Assembly: GCF_000315625.1 (NCBI RefSeq)
Contig: NW_005434586.1
Location: forward strand, 57,109 to 121,108
DNA from: Guillardia theta CCMP2712
Lineage: Eukaryota; Cryptophyceae; Pyrenomonadales; Geminigeraceae
Direction of reading: 5' to 3'
DNA: 64,000 bases
A model generated the notes under the pieces. The model worked only from the letters and a program-made list of their open reading frames with translations, had not been told where the DNA came from and made no database searches. This document shows positions 10,014 to 22,609 of the stretch, piece by piece (positions within the stretch are counted from its first letter, which is position 1; each line of letters opens with the position of its first letter). A program made the position numbers and the translations under genes.

Positions 10014-12025
10014 ATGAGGGTGGGTGTGGCGCTGCTAGTAGCAGCGGCCATGGCGGGGATAGTAGGCGGGAGCGGTAGAGCAGAGCTACTAGAGGACGGA
10101 GATCGAGCTGCTCCAGCTTCAGAGCTGCAGCTCGATCAGGCGGGGAGGGAGCAGGCGCTGAATGGTATTGCCATGGGCACGCACGGAGGAGCTGACGGCT
10201 TGCACAACATCCCCACCCAGCGGCCGACATGGGAGCGAGGAGGAGCGACATGGGTCTATGGATCAATCTATGGCGATGGCATTCGACCCCAGGACAGCGT
10301 TTGGTGCGATTGCGACTCACCGGAGGAGTGCAAGGCAAAGTGTGGGGGGAAAGAAGAGCAGGTCGAGGCTCCTGAGAGCCCTCCCAAAGGGCAGGAGGAG
10401 GTTCAGGGTGAACCCCCCCAGGAGGAGCAGCAGGAGCAGCAGGAGCAGCCAGCGGAGACGCAGGCTGAAGAAGCACCGGCAGCTGAGCCGGAGGCGGAGG
10501 AGGCTGTGCCGGCTCGACCACGCTACAGGGACGAGAAGCCACGAGAGAAAGCCTCGCGGCAGCGGCAGCAGCAGCAGCAAGAGGAGAAGCGAATGGGTGG
10601 CACAGGATACGTTCTTACGCTTCCGCAAGAGGGCTACGAACCTAAACTCCCGGTGAGCGGTCAACCTGTGGCATATCCTGCTCAACAGACTTCAGGCTGG
10701 TAAGACGATGATACCTCAGTCTCTCCCTCACCCATTGATGCTGAGTGTGTCGAGAGTCAAGAGATGTCTTCTTCTCTTGTTGCCTCACAACTCCTCCTGC
10801 GTCATCCTCGCCTGCTCCTTGTCCTCTGATCTTTGTTTGTTCCTTGAAGGTCCAACACTCAAGCAGCTCCCACATGGACCTCAGCACAAGCGACATTCGA
10901 AAACAGCGGACTGGTCCCGTCTCGATGGACTTCGGAGGATGCTGCAGAGCACACGTTGAACCTTCAACAGTGAGTCTGAGATCGGGAGGTGACAGGAGGA
11001 GGGTGACTAGCTGTTGGTGAAGGTGGAGAATATCGATTCTTCGTTCAAAGTTGAAGCAAGCGAGGTTGAGGAAGGAGTTGATGAAAGTTGCGGTGCTGCC
11101 TCTGCTGCTGTCACTTGAGATGCGGGCTGACTTCTGTTCAGACGGTTCCGATCGATCTCGGACGGCAATCCCTTCACAGTCGTCCCAGGTCGGACTCGAG
11201 GGGTCAAGGGGAGTCGCAGGAGATCGATTCGCTCAAGAAGGACCTCGTGGCCGTTGCGAGCGAGACGGCAAGCGCGAGACCTTTTTCTTCTCGTGCGTTG
11301 ACGTTGGTGAACAGGTGAAAGCGATTCAGAACCTTCGCTCGACCATTAGCAGCATCAAAGACAAGACTAGTAGCTCCCACTCCAAGACTGCTGGCTCACG
11401 CTCGGGGCAGAGATCGCCAGCTACCTCTTCGAGTTCGCAAGCCGCTCAATCAAAGGCGACCTCGCCGTCCAACAAGCACTTGGCGTCAAGGTTGCAAGAT
11501 GTTCAGAAGAAGACTCTCTCCCTCCTCCATGCTCTCTCCAACAGAGTGGACGCGGTGGTGGCAGAAAGGAAGCGATCGGAGAGGCTGAAGCGCAGCAAGA
11601 TGCTTTCGAGCATCAGAAGCCATCTGAGAAAACAGGCGAGTGAAGGTCCTGCCCTGGTGCTCCGCTCCTCTGACTTGCTGTCAGATCACGAGGTTACAGA
11701 GGCATGTCAACGCTGCGGTGGAGCGGAAGAGGGAGGAGGAGGAGAGAGCTGCGAGGAGGAAGAGTGAGGTGGGGGAGGTGCAGTCGGCGTTAGGAAACAT
11801 TCAGAAGAGCGTCGAGAGCTCGTCGGAGGCTGTGCGGGAGGAGGGGAAGAGGTCCAAGAGGAAGGAGGAGAAGATCCTGGCTGTACGCGACAAGGCCGAC
11901 AAGGTGGTTCACGCGTGCTCTCCGTGCCCGCTGACGTGCTGCAGGAGTTGGACTCTTTGCTCAAGACAGTCGACGAGGCGATTGCAAGGAAGAAGTGGAG
12001 GGAGAAGATGAGAGACGGGGCGTGA
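10014..12025 (+). CDS. Glu/Gln-rich coiled-coil protein with signal-like N-terminus
   Basis: Not recognised. Seven exons join in frame to 540 aa: 10014-10699, 10850-10969, 11023-11092, 11142-11267, 11315-11635, 11685-11903 and 11945-12025. The N-terminus (MRVGVALLVAAAMAGIVGGS) looks like a signal peptide or signal anchor. Next come a Trp/Cys patch (WVYGSIYGDG, CDCDSPEECKAKCGG), an acidic Glu/Gln/Pro segment (about 120-180), and from about residue 300 predicted coiled coils (SQEIDSLKKDLVAVASET, VKAIQNLRSTISSIKDKT, LQDVQKKTLSLLHALSNRVD). Introns at 11268-11314 and 11636-11684 use GC donors. Alternatively, exon 2 simply reads on to a stop at 10973, giving a 268-aa secreted protein and a separate downstream coiled-coil gene. 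The perfect GTGAGT donor at 10970 and the in-frame join favour one gene. The frame of the 11023-11092 exon is the weakest link. Confidence 0.55.
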
Positions 12026-12162
12026 CATTGCTGTGTCTCCTCCCGATCAACCTTGAATAACATCTGACCTTCAACTCTCCTCCGTTCCCTCCATCTCTCC
12101 TCTTCCCTTCCCTTCCTCCCTGCCCTCTTCCTCCCTCTCTCTTCTGATTGCCGAGCGACAGC

Positions 12163-14341
12163 TCAAATCGCCCGACGACGAGATTTGACGTTGAAGGTGA
12201 TACGGTTGGATGACCACCATACACGCCCTGTGACCACCTGCCAATGCACTCAGTCCTCACAGCACCTACTTGCTCCCTCCCTGTCCTCATCCTCTCCTCC
12301 TCCTCCTCCTCCTCCTCCTCCTCCTCCTCCTCCTCCTCCTCCTCCTCCTCTCGCCTTCTCACCGACTTCCCATCCCCCTTCTCGTTGATTGCCAACCATG
12401 ACGCGTCGGTTCTCGCGCGCACGAAGTGAGTCTGAGGTTGCCCCTTGCTGGCCTCGTTCCTGGAGGGACTTGCCCACTCCTGCAGCATCCTGGTGAGAGG
12501 GAGGAGAGCGAGAGCGCTGCCTGCCTGGTCGAACTTCGCCATGATGTAGAGCGACACAGCTCCAGCTGGCGCCGAGGCGAGCAGCTGGACCTGTGCTGGT
12601 GGGTCAGGGACGGAGGGAGGTGGGAGAGAGAGGACCTGAGACTTGATGGATGGGAGCTTCTTCCCGTCCTCCCAGAGCTTTCTGTTGGTGATGGTTGTTG
12701 AGGAGCAGAGGTTCTCGGAGGAGGCGGAAGACGAGCAGACGATCTTGGCCTCGGTGATGGAGATGGCTCCTCCCGCCTCCCACGTCACAGAGAACTTGAA
12801 CCCTGGGGTGACCCTGCGCAACGTGAGCAGCCGACAGTTGACATGCCAAGGCTCACAAGTTGGGCAGCTCGTCGACTTTCACGATCTCCAGCCAGGGTTG
12901 CACCATGTCAGCCAGGAACCAGCACAGGCGAATGTTGCGAGCCACGTGCCCGTTCCCCTTCCCTCCTCCTCCCACCAGCACCTCCTCGCTCGACCCCAGC
13001 AGGCTCTCACTGGGGGTCTTCTCGAAGGCTGTTTCCACCAGCAGGTTGATCGCTCGGTTCGTCGCGTTGTTGTACGTCGTCTTGGCTGCCGAGTACCCGT
13101 CGAAGCTCGAGGGCGAGCACTTGACCAGGCCCTCATTATCCCATGACGCCCCGTACGCCCAGTCCTCCATCCCTCCGTTGACTGGGTAGATCACCCTGGG
13201 ATCGTTGAGCGCTCCTGTGTTGTACTCCTCCACTACTCCACGTCCGCTGGCAAACTTCCCCACAAACTTCCTCAGCCCGACTGTCAGGTCGTTCATCCCC
13301 GTCTCGTCTGGCGCTTGCCAACCCCCCGAGCAGGAGTACCAGTTCCCCTGGCAGTGAATGGTGTCTCCCCAGGGATACGCGATGAGGTGGTCGCCTCCGT
13401 GGAAGGTGATGCTGAGCTGAAAGATGTGGTCCAACCAGACCTCGTTGATGCTTCTCGCCGCGATCGTTTTCATGCACGAAGATGCCTGTTGGTCCCACGC
13501 AAAGTCGCGGTTGGGATCGACTCCATTCTCCTCCCTCACGTTCTGACTGTAGCCCAGGGCGTTGGCTGCTGGCATGATCGTGATGGCCCGCGTGTCGATC
13601 AGCCGCTTTGCCCAGGCGTCTCTCGAGTAACTTCGCAGCAGGAGGGTGGCAAACTCAACAACCGTCGTGGGGCCAACTCGCTCGTTGCCATGGAGGGTCC
13701 CGGAGAAGAAGACTTGAGGCGTGTTCTGAGTGAACTTGAGCTTGTTGGTGATCCTGATAACCCACACGTCACAGTCCTTGTCCGGCCCATTGATGTAGCA
13801 CTTCCCGGCACTGCTCAGCCCGTACTTCTGCTGGGTGGTGTAGATGTCCACGAGGTCTCCGAACTCAGCCTTGAGGCTGTGAAGGCGATCGACGATGCTC
13901 GCATAGTCGAGATACTTGTAGATCACCACAGGGAGAGGAGGGAGATCAGCTGGGAGAACACAAGAGTCAGTGGGAAGCGAGAGAAAGCAAGACATTCAGA
14001 TCGAAACCAGGTGGGTTTGTGGTGTTTGTGGTGTTGGGGACAGGAAGAGAAGCTTCAACAGACTCATCGTGCTGGCTAGAAGAGTTCTTCTGGATGAACT
14101 CCACACCTTCTGTTGAAGGTGGAGCTGGGAACTTGCTGGAACTCGTGCTGAGAATCACCGCAAGCGTGATTCCAAGAGCCATGAGCAGGAAGGCAACGCA
14201 AATGAGAACGCTGCGAAGGGGGAGGCCGAACAAGGAGGCCTGCATCTTGGAGTAGATTCGAATCCCTTCTCCCTCTTCGGTCTCGAAGTCCTGTCTCGCA
14301 ATCTCCACCGGCTTCATCTCGATCAGCTTCCTGTCCATCAT
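12163..14341 (-). CDS. Membrane-anchored M14 zinc carboxypeptidase
   Basis: Metallo-carboxypeptidase, predicted type II membrane protein with a lumenal or extracellular catalytic domain. Exons 14341-14008, 13949-12857, 12813-12363 and 12237-12163 give 650 aa. Residues 1-40 are cytoplasmic; SVLICVAFLLMALGITLAVI (about 43-62) is the membrane segment, followed by a Ser/Thr/Asn stalk. The M14 fold covers about 110-450: GTLHGNERVG holds the zinc His and Glu, VDPNRDF the substrate-binding Asn-Arg, ITFHGGDHLIAYPWG the third zinc His, and NLLVETAFEKTP the likely catalytic Glu. After a 43-nt intron comes a beta-rich C-terminal domain (GFKFSVTWEAGGAISITEAK), larger than the usual transthyretin-like tail, ending VVTGRVWWSSNRITFNVK. 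The last intron holds a (TCC)n array. Substrate unknown. Confidence 0.9.
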
Positions 14342-15573
14342 GCTGCCTCTCTCTCTCAGCGGTGCTCACGCATGATAACGGATCAGGTTTCTGCTCAAAC
14401 CTCCTTGAAGGAAGGGAGGCCTGTACCAACCGATCCTGTCAGTACATCAATGGAATAGCATCAGTCTGCATTCGGCACATGCTATCTCAGTAATTCTCTC
14501 ATCCCCTTGCCTCGCTATCTCTTTTCCTAGTACTTTCTGTGTTCCTTGATGTGAATTATCTTATCATACTCCCTCGTTTCTCTCGTCACTTTGCTGTTCA
14601 TTTTTCTGCCTTTCTCACCTCACTTCTTGCTCCCTCCCTGCTTTCTCCTCATCCCTTCCCTCCCCTCCCCTCCCCTCCCCTCCCTTCCCTTCCCTTCCCT
14701 TCCCTTCCCTTCCCTTCCCTTCCCTGAACTTTTTCCCTGATCTCCTCCCCATGTTTCTCCAACAGCACACCTTTGCCCTCATCCCCGCTTATATCCTTTT
14801 CATTGGCCCGGGTCCTGGCCCGGGTCCGTCGGAGGGCCAGGCCCGGGTGCAGTGGGCCGGGCCCGGCGCGGCCCCCGTTGACTCCTGGGTCCGACACAGT
14901 TGAGGCTCAGGCCTGAGTTGACTCCACAAGCCTTGACCCGACCGGGTATAGTACACGCCCGGGCCGGTAGTCCGACGCCGGGGCCCGGGGTCACTGCGGC
15001 GGGTCACCGGGTGTCCGGCGGACTGTGATTCAAGTCCGAAATTCCGAAGTTGATCACTTGAAGTGTCAAGACTGCTGTACTCTCGGCCGCCCGCCCCCTG
15101 ATTGTACTACTGATCGCAAACCGTTGTGACTGACTGACTTGGCTTCAAACTTGAGTGACTTAATTGCTATCTCCTGATCGGATGCCGCATCGGAACAGGG
15201 CCGCCGCCGGCGGCCGGGCGGTCAGTACACTGTCCTGGCACAGTTCCCGAGTCCGTGACGGTTGGACCGTCCCGGGTGCCGGACACGGTCCGACCGCCGC
15301 CGGGGTGACGGCAGGTCGGACGGCGCCCGCGGCCCGGCTAACTTTTAGTAACCGTGTGACGGGCCCGGGGACTCGGGAGCCTCCGATGTCCGGAGCCTCC
15401 GAGTCCGAGCCGTCAGCCGTTGCAAATGGCAGTCTTCTTAGGGGGACCCCGTGGGAATGACGGGGGGTGGGTAGTACAAGACATGAAATAGTACCCCCAT
15501 TGTAGTATAGGAATGGAGGGGTGGGTGATATAGATTGAGGGTGGGGTTGAGAGCACAGGCGTTGTCAACGGCA
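14342..15573. other. Divergent intergenic region with repeat and GC island
   Basis: This region separates the carboxypeptidase and the ciliary-type gene. It holds a pyrimidine-rich stretch with (CCCTT)n at 14,652-14,724, GC island A (14,800-15,440), and a G-tract-rich tail (15,440-15,560). No conserved coding exon was found; the GC-rich ORFs here have no recognisable protein character. Confidence 0.6.
14800..15440. repeat. GC-rich island A (CCCGG-rich)
   Basis: Sharp-edged segment rich in GGCCCGGG, GCCGG and TCCGA, with the palindrome GCCGCCGGCGGC near 15,205. It shares short motifs with islands C and E: TTCCGAAGTT (15,042; also 56,160), GATCSGATGCC (15,177; also 56,193), and a CTTTTAG..TAACCGT block (15,343; inverted at about 26,400). 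The right flank (15,440-15,560) has spaced G-tracts such as GGGGGGTGGG. Confidence 0.6.
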
Positions 15574-17696
15574 ATGGAGCGAGGAGGAACGCTCTACAGC
15601 CCTTGGTGAGTTGAGGAGGAGGACGAGGAGGAAGGAGGAGGCGGAGAAGAAAAGAAGGAGAAGGATGAGGAGGAGCAGAAGCAGAAGCTCGAGGAGAGAG
15701 ATAGGATCATGGATGGGGAAACGAGAAGAGTCTGTACGAGAGAGGGGCTCGATCAAGATGTGGAACATGGCGAAGGAGAATGTAGCGAGAATGAGAGATG
15801 AAGAGCGAACGAATTAGCTCCATCCTCCCCTGTCTAGCCCGTCTCCTTCATCCCATGAGCCGCTGACTGTGGACTATTCAGCACGTTGCAGGGCAACTGG
15901 TTGGAGGACAGAGCACAGCAGACATGCGGCAGCAACGACGGGCTTCGCAGCACAGGGTTCGCGTACAAGGAGATGATGGAGAACATGGTGGTGTACAAGG
16001 GTCCAGTGCAGGAAGTGAGTATGCCGGCGACAGAGTTCGGCAAGGTCACGACGCAAGAGACGAGCAGGAACTTGTTCGCCTGCACCAGGTACAAGCATCC
16101 CCGACAGATCCCCACCCAGCGCGTGATGCCGGACTTTGGGCTGCCTTCCTCCGCTCGGTTTCTGACGACGTCGATGCTGCTGGCCAACGGAGACCGACTG
16201 GAGTATACGAAGGAAGCGAGAAAGCCAATGGTGGACGCGACCAACATGAAGGAGACGCAGAGGATGAGGAAGACAAGCCTGCCGGAGCATGGGTTCGGCG
16301 CCATAGTCCCTCGTTTCAGCGGCGATCGAGACCTGGGGAAGAGATACTGGGAGACGACGACAAGAACATTCTTTGTAAGTTAGTTGTGAGAGTGTGATCG
16401 CCGCTACGATATCCTGACTTGCTCCTCGTCCTCCTCGTCCTCCTCGTCCTCGTCCTTCTCCTCCTCCTCCGCCTCCTCTTCGTATTTCTTATATAGAACG
16501 ACAAAACAACGATGACAAATCCTTCTCCTCCTAGAAGCCCCCTCTCTTCCCATCCTAACCCCCCACTGCCAGCGACCGTCGGAAACGCAAACAAGGTACT
16601 GTAGACCTCCTCCTTCTCCTCCTCCTCCTCCTCCTCCTCCTCCTCCTCCATCACCACCACCTTCTCTCGTTCTGGTCTCACTCTGACTCAGGGCGGCATA
16701 CACGACAAGGGAGCAGGCTTCTCGTATGACAACAGCATCACCTACAACCCCATCCCCTTCCCCGACCAGGTAGGACCTGCCCTGCCCTGCCCTGCCCTGC
16801 CCTGCCCTGCCCTGCCCTGCCCTGCCCTGCCCTGCCCTGCCCTGCCCTGCCCTGCCCTCCTCTTCTCTCCTCCCTTGCTGTCTCCTCTCTTCTCTCACCT
16901 TCTCCCAGCAGAGAGACGGAGGCGATCCCTGGGGCAGAACACGAACAGAAAAGAAAGGTGCGGAAATGAGAAAGGAGGAGGAGGAGGAGGAGGAGGAGGA
17001 GGAGGAGAATACGAGGAGGAATGATATTAGGAGGATGAGGGTTTCAGGCATTAGCGAGGTGGAAGGTTGGTGGGGGAAGGGGGGGGGGGTAGAATCTTCT
17101 ACTTCAAGTTGACGGGGGGCGGCAGGACGATTCGGAGAGCATCACATCATCAGCACAGTGAGATTGTTTCAAGACGCTCGCGGGATCGACCCTCCCCGTC
17201 TCGGCATCACGGTGAAGTCTCCTCCCCCCTCCCCCTTTCCTCCTGCCCCTGCCCCTGCCCCTGCTCCTATTCCTCTTCCTCCTCCCTCTTCCTCCTTCAC
17301 CTCCCAGTTCCCTTGCCTTCTACTCCTCTACCGTCACCAACCTCATAAACTTCCTCCTCTTCCTCCTCATCTGCTTCCTCTCCCTCCTCCTTCACCTTCT
17401 GCTCTGCTCCTGCTGCTTCTTGTGTCTCCTCAATGGATTGGCAGGTCCCAGGCGATACGACAGTCTGGCCGCGTGACCCGCTGATGCCGGTGGGGAAGCC
17501 GCGAAAATGTGTGATCGCATATGCGGCCAAGGACAATGTGAGCAGAGGGGAGAGGAGTGAGGGAGGGAGGGAGGGGAGGAGGGAAGGAGGAATGTTAGGA
17601 GGGGAGGAAAAGGTCAAACGATGGCTTAACTGACGTCTGGTGCAGCTAACGAGGAGGAACGGAGTTCACATTTGGGATGACTACGCGGGGACGTGA
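15574..17696 (+). CDS. Probable cilium microtubule-associated protein
   Basis: Family not identified. Eight exons join in frame to 314 aa: 15574-15605, 15882-16374, 16497-16595, 16692-16769, 16912-16957, 17159-17211, 17445-17537 and 17646-17696. It starts MERGGTLYSPC and ends VHIWDDYAGT. Composition is basic, rich in Pro, Gly, Thr and Arg, with no membrane segment. Short Pro/Gly/aromatic motifs (PEHGFGAIVPR, GKRYWETTTR, DPPRLGIT, WPRDPLMPVGKPR) resemble the style of small proteins that bind axonemal microtubules. That resemblance is inference from pattern only. Introns contain (CCTGC)n at 16,773-16,857 and (TCC)n arrays. The join of exons 5 and 6 assumes the acceptor CAGCACAG before 17,159. 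Confidence 0.6.
16773..16857. repeat. Pentanucleotide array (CCTGC)n
   Basis: About 17 near-perfect CCTGC units immediately downstream of an exon donor at 16,770, filling the intron. Confidence 0.9.
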
Positions 17697-17936
17697 AAGT
17701 GAATAAAGAATGAAGAGACTGAGGGCGAGGAGGAGGAAGAGGAGGGAGGGGGGAGGGGAAGGAGCAGGACAGCAAGAGTCAGGAGTGATGGTTCACACAA
17801 GCAGGAGCTCTCGCTTCTCTCCTCTTCCTCCTCTTGTCTCAGGACCTCAGTCCCCAAAACTGACAGCAGCCGGCGGAGCCTCTGCTTTCCTCATGGCCTC
17901 TCGATCCCGTCGAGTGCCGGTAGCGCGTCCTCCTGC

Positions 17937-19576
17937 TCAGTCTTTGTCTTTGCCTCCGTCTCTCTTCACCTGCCGTAGCGATGAGAAAGAAAAAGGCAGC
18001 AGATGAAGAGGACGCGGACGTGAACGAGGACAGCAAGAGAGAGAGAGCAGGAGCAGGAGCAGGAAGGAGGGGGAGTAGCAGCAGGAGCAGGAGGAGGAGG
18101 AGGAGGAGCAGACGTTGAGCATCGCCATGAAGGCCTCCTGGGGCACGTCGACGCTTCCCACGGACTTCATGCGCTTCTTGCCCTCAGCCTGAAGAGACTC
18201 AAGTGAGGATGCAAACACAAGGAGAGAGGAGAACGAGGGAGAAACCAAAGAGACCGAGACAAAGGGCAGTGCTGGTCAGAGGATGGAGGAGAAGGAAGGG
18301 AAGAAAAGAAGATGATGGAGCAGGAGGAAGCAAAAGGAGGAAGGAGGAGAGGAGGTGGTGGTGGAGAAGGAGGAGGAGGCGATGGTGGTAGTGGAGAAGC
18401 AGCAGCAACATGGAGGAGGAGAAATGGAGCAGGAAGAAGGGAGAAAGAGGAAGAGGAAGAGGAAGAGGAGCAGGAGGAAGCGGGAGGAGGAGGAGGAGGG
18501 ATCGAGCACGGGTACTATGAGCGACCTGTTTCTTGAGCAATTTCTTCTTCCTCGTGATGTCTCCACCATAGCACTTAGCCAACACCTGCTCCCGCGGTGA
18601 CCACAAGACAAGAGGAGAAGACGACGAGGTGGGAGCGTTAAAGATAGAGGAGGTGGTGGAGGAGGCAGGAGGAGGAGGAGGAGGAGGAGGTGGTGGTGGT
18701 GGTANNNNNNNNNNNNNNNNNNNNNNNNNNNNNNNNNNNNNNNNNNNNNNNNNNNNNNNNNNNNNNNNNNNNNNNNNNNNNNNNNNNNNNNNNNNNNNNN
18801 NNNNAGAAGAAGGAGGAGTAGAGGAGGAGGAGGAGGAAAGAGGAGAGCGATTTAGGAGGAGGAGGAGGAGGAGGAGGATGACGACGACGACCAGGGGGAG
18901 GAAGGAAAGCAGGTGGAAAGGAAGACTTAGAGGAGGAACAGAGGGAAAAGAAGGGAAAGAACAAGAAGATGGCGGAGAGGGTGAGGAGGGAGGGGAGGGA
19001 GGGGAGGATAGGGGAGGTAGGGATGTTGAAGCTGGAGCTGGAGCTGGGAGGGTGTAAGGAGGGACTAGGAGGGAGGGAGGCCGACCTTGAACATCTGACG
19101 AGGAATGATCTCCTTGAGCTTCAGGCAAAGCTCCTTGCCGATGCCATGCGCGTTGTCCCTGTGAGGGGAAGTGACGAAGAAGATGACGCGATTAGCAAGA
19201 ATCTTCCGAGAGGGAAAAGGAGGAGAAGGACATCGATGACGATAATGATGATTATGAGGAGGAGGAGGAAGAGGCGGGGAATGCGAAGCAAGAAAGAGGG
19301 AGGAGAGAGGAGAGAGGAGAGAGGAGAGAGGAGAGAGGAGGGGGAAGGGAGGAGTCTGACCTGTGGAGGATGAACGAAAGAGCGTCCACGGGCTCTCCGT
19401 TGACGGCAACGTCGAGACGAACAAGATCATTCTGACCTTCATGCTTAGAGGCTGGAGGACAAGGGGAATTCGAGACGAGAAACCTGACGGTACTCGATGA
19501 GAGAGTACTCCATAGAAGCATATCCCTTGGATCTGTTTCAAAGTGCTCAGTGCAGATCATGATGATGAGCAACAAC

Positions 19577-19608
<32 letters not shown>

Positions 19609-19613
19609 AAATG

Positions 19614-19659
<46 letters not shown>

Positions 19660-22528
19660 CGATGAGGGATATCGACCTTGACTTGAGGTGATCGAAGAAG
19701 TCGGTGACCTGTATTGGAGTTGATGAGGAACAGAAAGAGAGAGAGAGAAAGAGAGAAAAGCAGAGAGCAAGGCGAGCACGGCAGTAGCCGAGAGACAAGG
19801 TAAACAGCAGCAGCAGCAGCAGCAGCAGGGGAGGCAGGAGCAGGAGCAGGTGCAGGTGCAGCGGAAGGAGCAGGTTCGAACCATCTCAGCCAAGGGCATC
19901 TCGTACACGATCGTTGTTCTTCCCTCCACAAGGTACTTCATGTCCTTGTAGACTCCACGACGATTCTGCAACATCCTCCATCATTCGATCCTTCTCATCC
20001 TCGATGTGCCTTCCTCCCCTCCTTGGCCCCTCTCCTCCCCTCCACTTCGTCAACGCGTGTCTCCCTTCCCTCTCCCTTCCTCTTTCTCTTCCATTAACCC
20101 CCAATTGCCGTTCTCTAACTCTCTTCCCATCTCCCCGTGCTTGTCTCCTCCTCCCTCTACCTGCGCCAGCTCCATCAAAGGCCCGACGTACTCGTCAGGA
20201 GTGATCATCTCCAGCCTTGCATATGGCTCTGCGATCCACTGAAATAGAGAAAACTAGTCAACTCTCCACTCCACCTCGACAAACATCGAATCATCATCAT
20301 CATCATCTCCATCATCATCTCCATCATTATCTCCATCATCATCATCATCATCATCATCTCCATCATCATCTCCATCATTATCTCCATCATCATCATCATC
20401 ATCATCATCTCCATCATCATCATCTCCATCATCATCATCTCCATCATCATCATCTCCATCATCATCATCTCCATCATCATCATCTCCATCATCATCAACA
20501 TCTCCATCATCATCATCTCCATTATCATCATCCCCGTCATCTCCTTCTTCTCCATCAGCATCTCCATCAGCATCTCCATCAGCATCCCCATCAGCATCCC
20601 CATCAACATCTCCATCATCATTTCCATCAACATCTCCATCATCATAATCACCACTACCAACCCCTTCCTCCCCCTTTCTCATTCTCCCGTCCCCCCGTCT
20701 CCTCCTCGCACCTCTCTCTTGGTCGGCTCAGGGAGCTCTGAGGGGTTGGAGAGGAAGTAAGCCTCTCCCTTCATGGGCTTCACCTGCTCGAGATCAACCA
20801 AGGAAGAGAACAATAGTGGAAAGTTGGTCGAGAAATCCGGAACAACAGCAGCAGGTGCAGAAGCAGGAATGGTCAAGGACAAGGGAAAGACAAGGATGGG
20901 GACGAGGGCGAGGACGAGGACGAGGACAAGGCAAAGGACAAGGACAAGGAGGAAGAGGAGGAGAGGTTCTCCTTGAGAGTGTGTACCTGGTAAACGACAG
21001 AGGGAGCTGTACAGATGAGATCGAGGTCGAACTCTCGCTCGAGACGAGTCTGAGGGGGGGGGGAGCAAGGAGCAGAGAAGACGACGAGGAGGAGGAAGAG
21101 AAAGAAAAACAAAGATCACACGCATGCAGACAGACTTGGTCCTCGACCTGCACGACGTCCATGTGCAGCAAGGCCGAGGAAGCCGCAGCGGAAGCCGAAG
21201 CCCATAGCAGCTGAGTTCTCCGGCTCGAACTGCATGGCAGGTGTCATCTCAAAAGAGAAATCCAGGAGGAGGGAGCGTGGAGGTGGTGGCGGTGGAGGAG
21301 GTGGTGGAGGAGGAAGAGATGGGGATAGAGGAGGAGGAATTGAGCGGAGGAGGTTAGTGGTTGTGGTGGGGGTTGAGATGCACAAGGAGGAGGAGGAGGG
21401 TGAAGGTTGATCAACCTGTAAAGCTGCATCATTCAGCTTGAGCTTCGACAGCGCGTCTCTCAGCGTGTCGTAGTCGGCAGCATCAGTAGGGAAAAGTCCA
21501 CTCCAGACCTGCTTGCGCCTTCAGCCAACCTCCACAACACTAGGAGGCTGACCATGGGCTTGGCTTCGGCGTAGCCGGGAAGCGCGTCCGGCGCTCTCCT
21601 GTTCTCTGCCTGCTCCACATCAGCTGGAGCCGTGCTGGCAAAGTTCACCGACCTCGTGTGTGATCGTGTCACCAACTCGAGCGTCTTCTACCGTCTTGAT
21701 CCCGGCAATGAGGTACCCAACCTCTCCCGCTGTCGTCCGATCAGAGTCAAGGACAAAGAGGAGAGGATGGTGGGGAGGGGATCGGAAAGGACGAGAGAAG
21801 GAGAGGGGGGGGAGGGGGAGGAGGAGGAGATGTCACATGAGAGAAGGAGATGGAGAGGAAGGAGGCAGTGTTTCACCTTCCAACGTGTCTGTTGGCTGTT
21901 GGGTAGGCGCGAGCACTCCAATCTCCTCTGCAAGGAAGCTCTTCCCCGTGTTCATGAACCGAATTTTGTCGCCCTTCTGAATGCTGCTCGCCAACCTCCC
22001 TCGTCAGCTAGTGAACCATCGCAGAGCCAATGGCCAACAAAGCCAGCAGGAGCGAAACAGCAGAGGTGAAGAGAGAGCAGAGGAGGGAGACGAGTGAAAC
22101 GGCAGGAGGAAACAAGTCGTACCGTCCTGACTTGATCCTAAAGTACGTCACCACTCCACGGTAGGGGTCGTAATAAGAGTCGAAGATGAGGCAACGAAGA
22201 GGCTCCTCCTGAACGATAATGAGTCCCAAAAGAAGCAAGTGAAGAAGAAGATGGCGAGGGAAAACGAGCAGTAGAAGGGGGAGGGAAGAGCGAAAGCGAA
22301 AGGGGAGGAAGAGACAATGGGGGTGGGGAACCTCGCGTGCAAGAGGAGGCGGGGTCTTCTCGATCAAAGTCTTGAGGATGTCTTCAATTCCGATCCCTTG
22401 AACAAGATCATTCACTCCCATCCCCATCACCCGCCTGCACGTCTTACCAGCCTTAGCAGAGCACAAGACAGAGTCTGTCGTGTCCAAACCTATAAGGCAG
22501 GGTCATTTCCGCTGGAGCTGGTACTGGA

Positions 22529-22609
<81 letters not shown>

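Noticed and set aside
14649-15460. Ala/Gly/Arg/Pro-rich ORFs in GC island A
   Set aside because: Consequence of extreme GC content; no domain, no splice context.
18199-19128. 309-aa minus-strand ORF across the N gap
   Set aside because: Spans 100 N and simple repeats; only fragments ([15 protein letters not shown] just right of it) belong to EF4.
20290-20650. CRISPR-like periodic array
   Set aside because: Units are contiguous CAT/CTC triplets with no unique spacers; eukaryotic intronic minisatellite.
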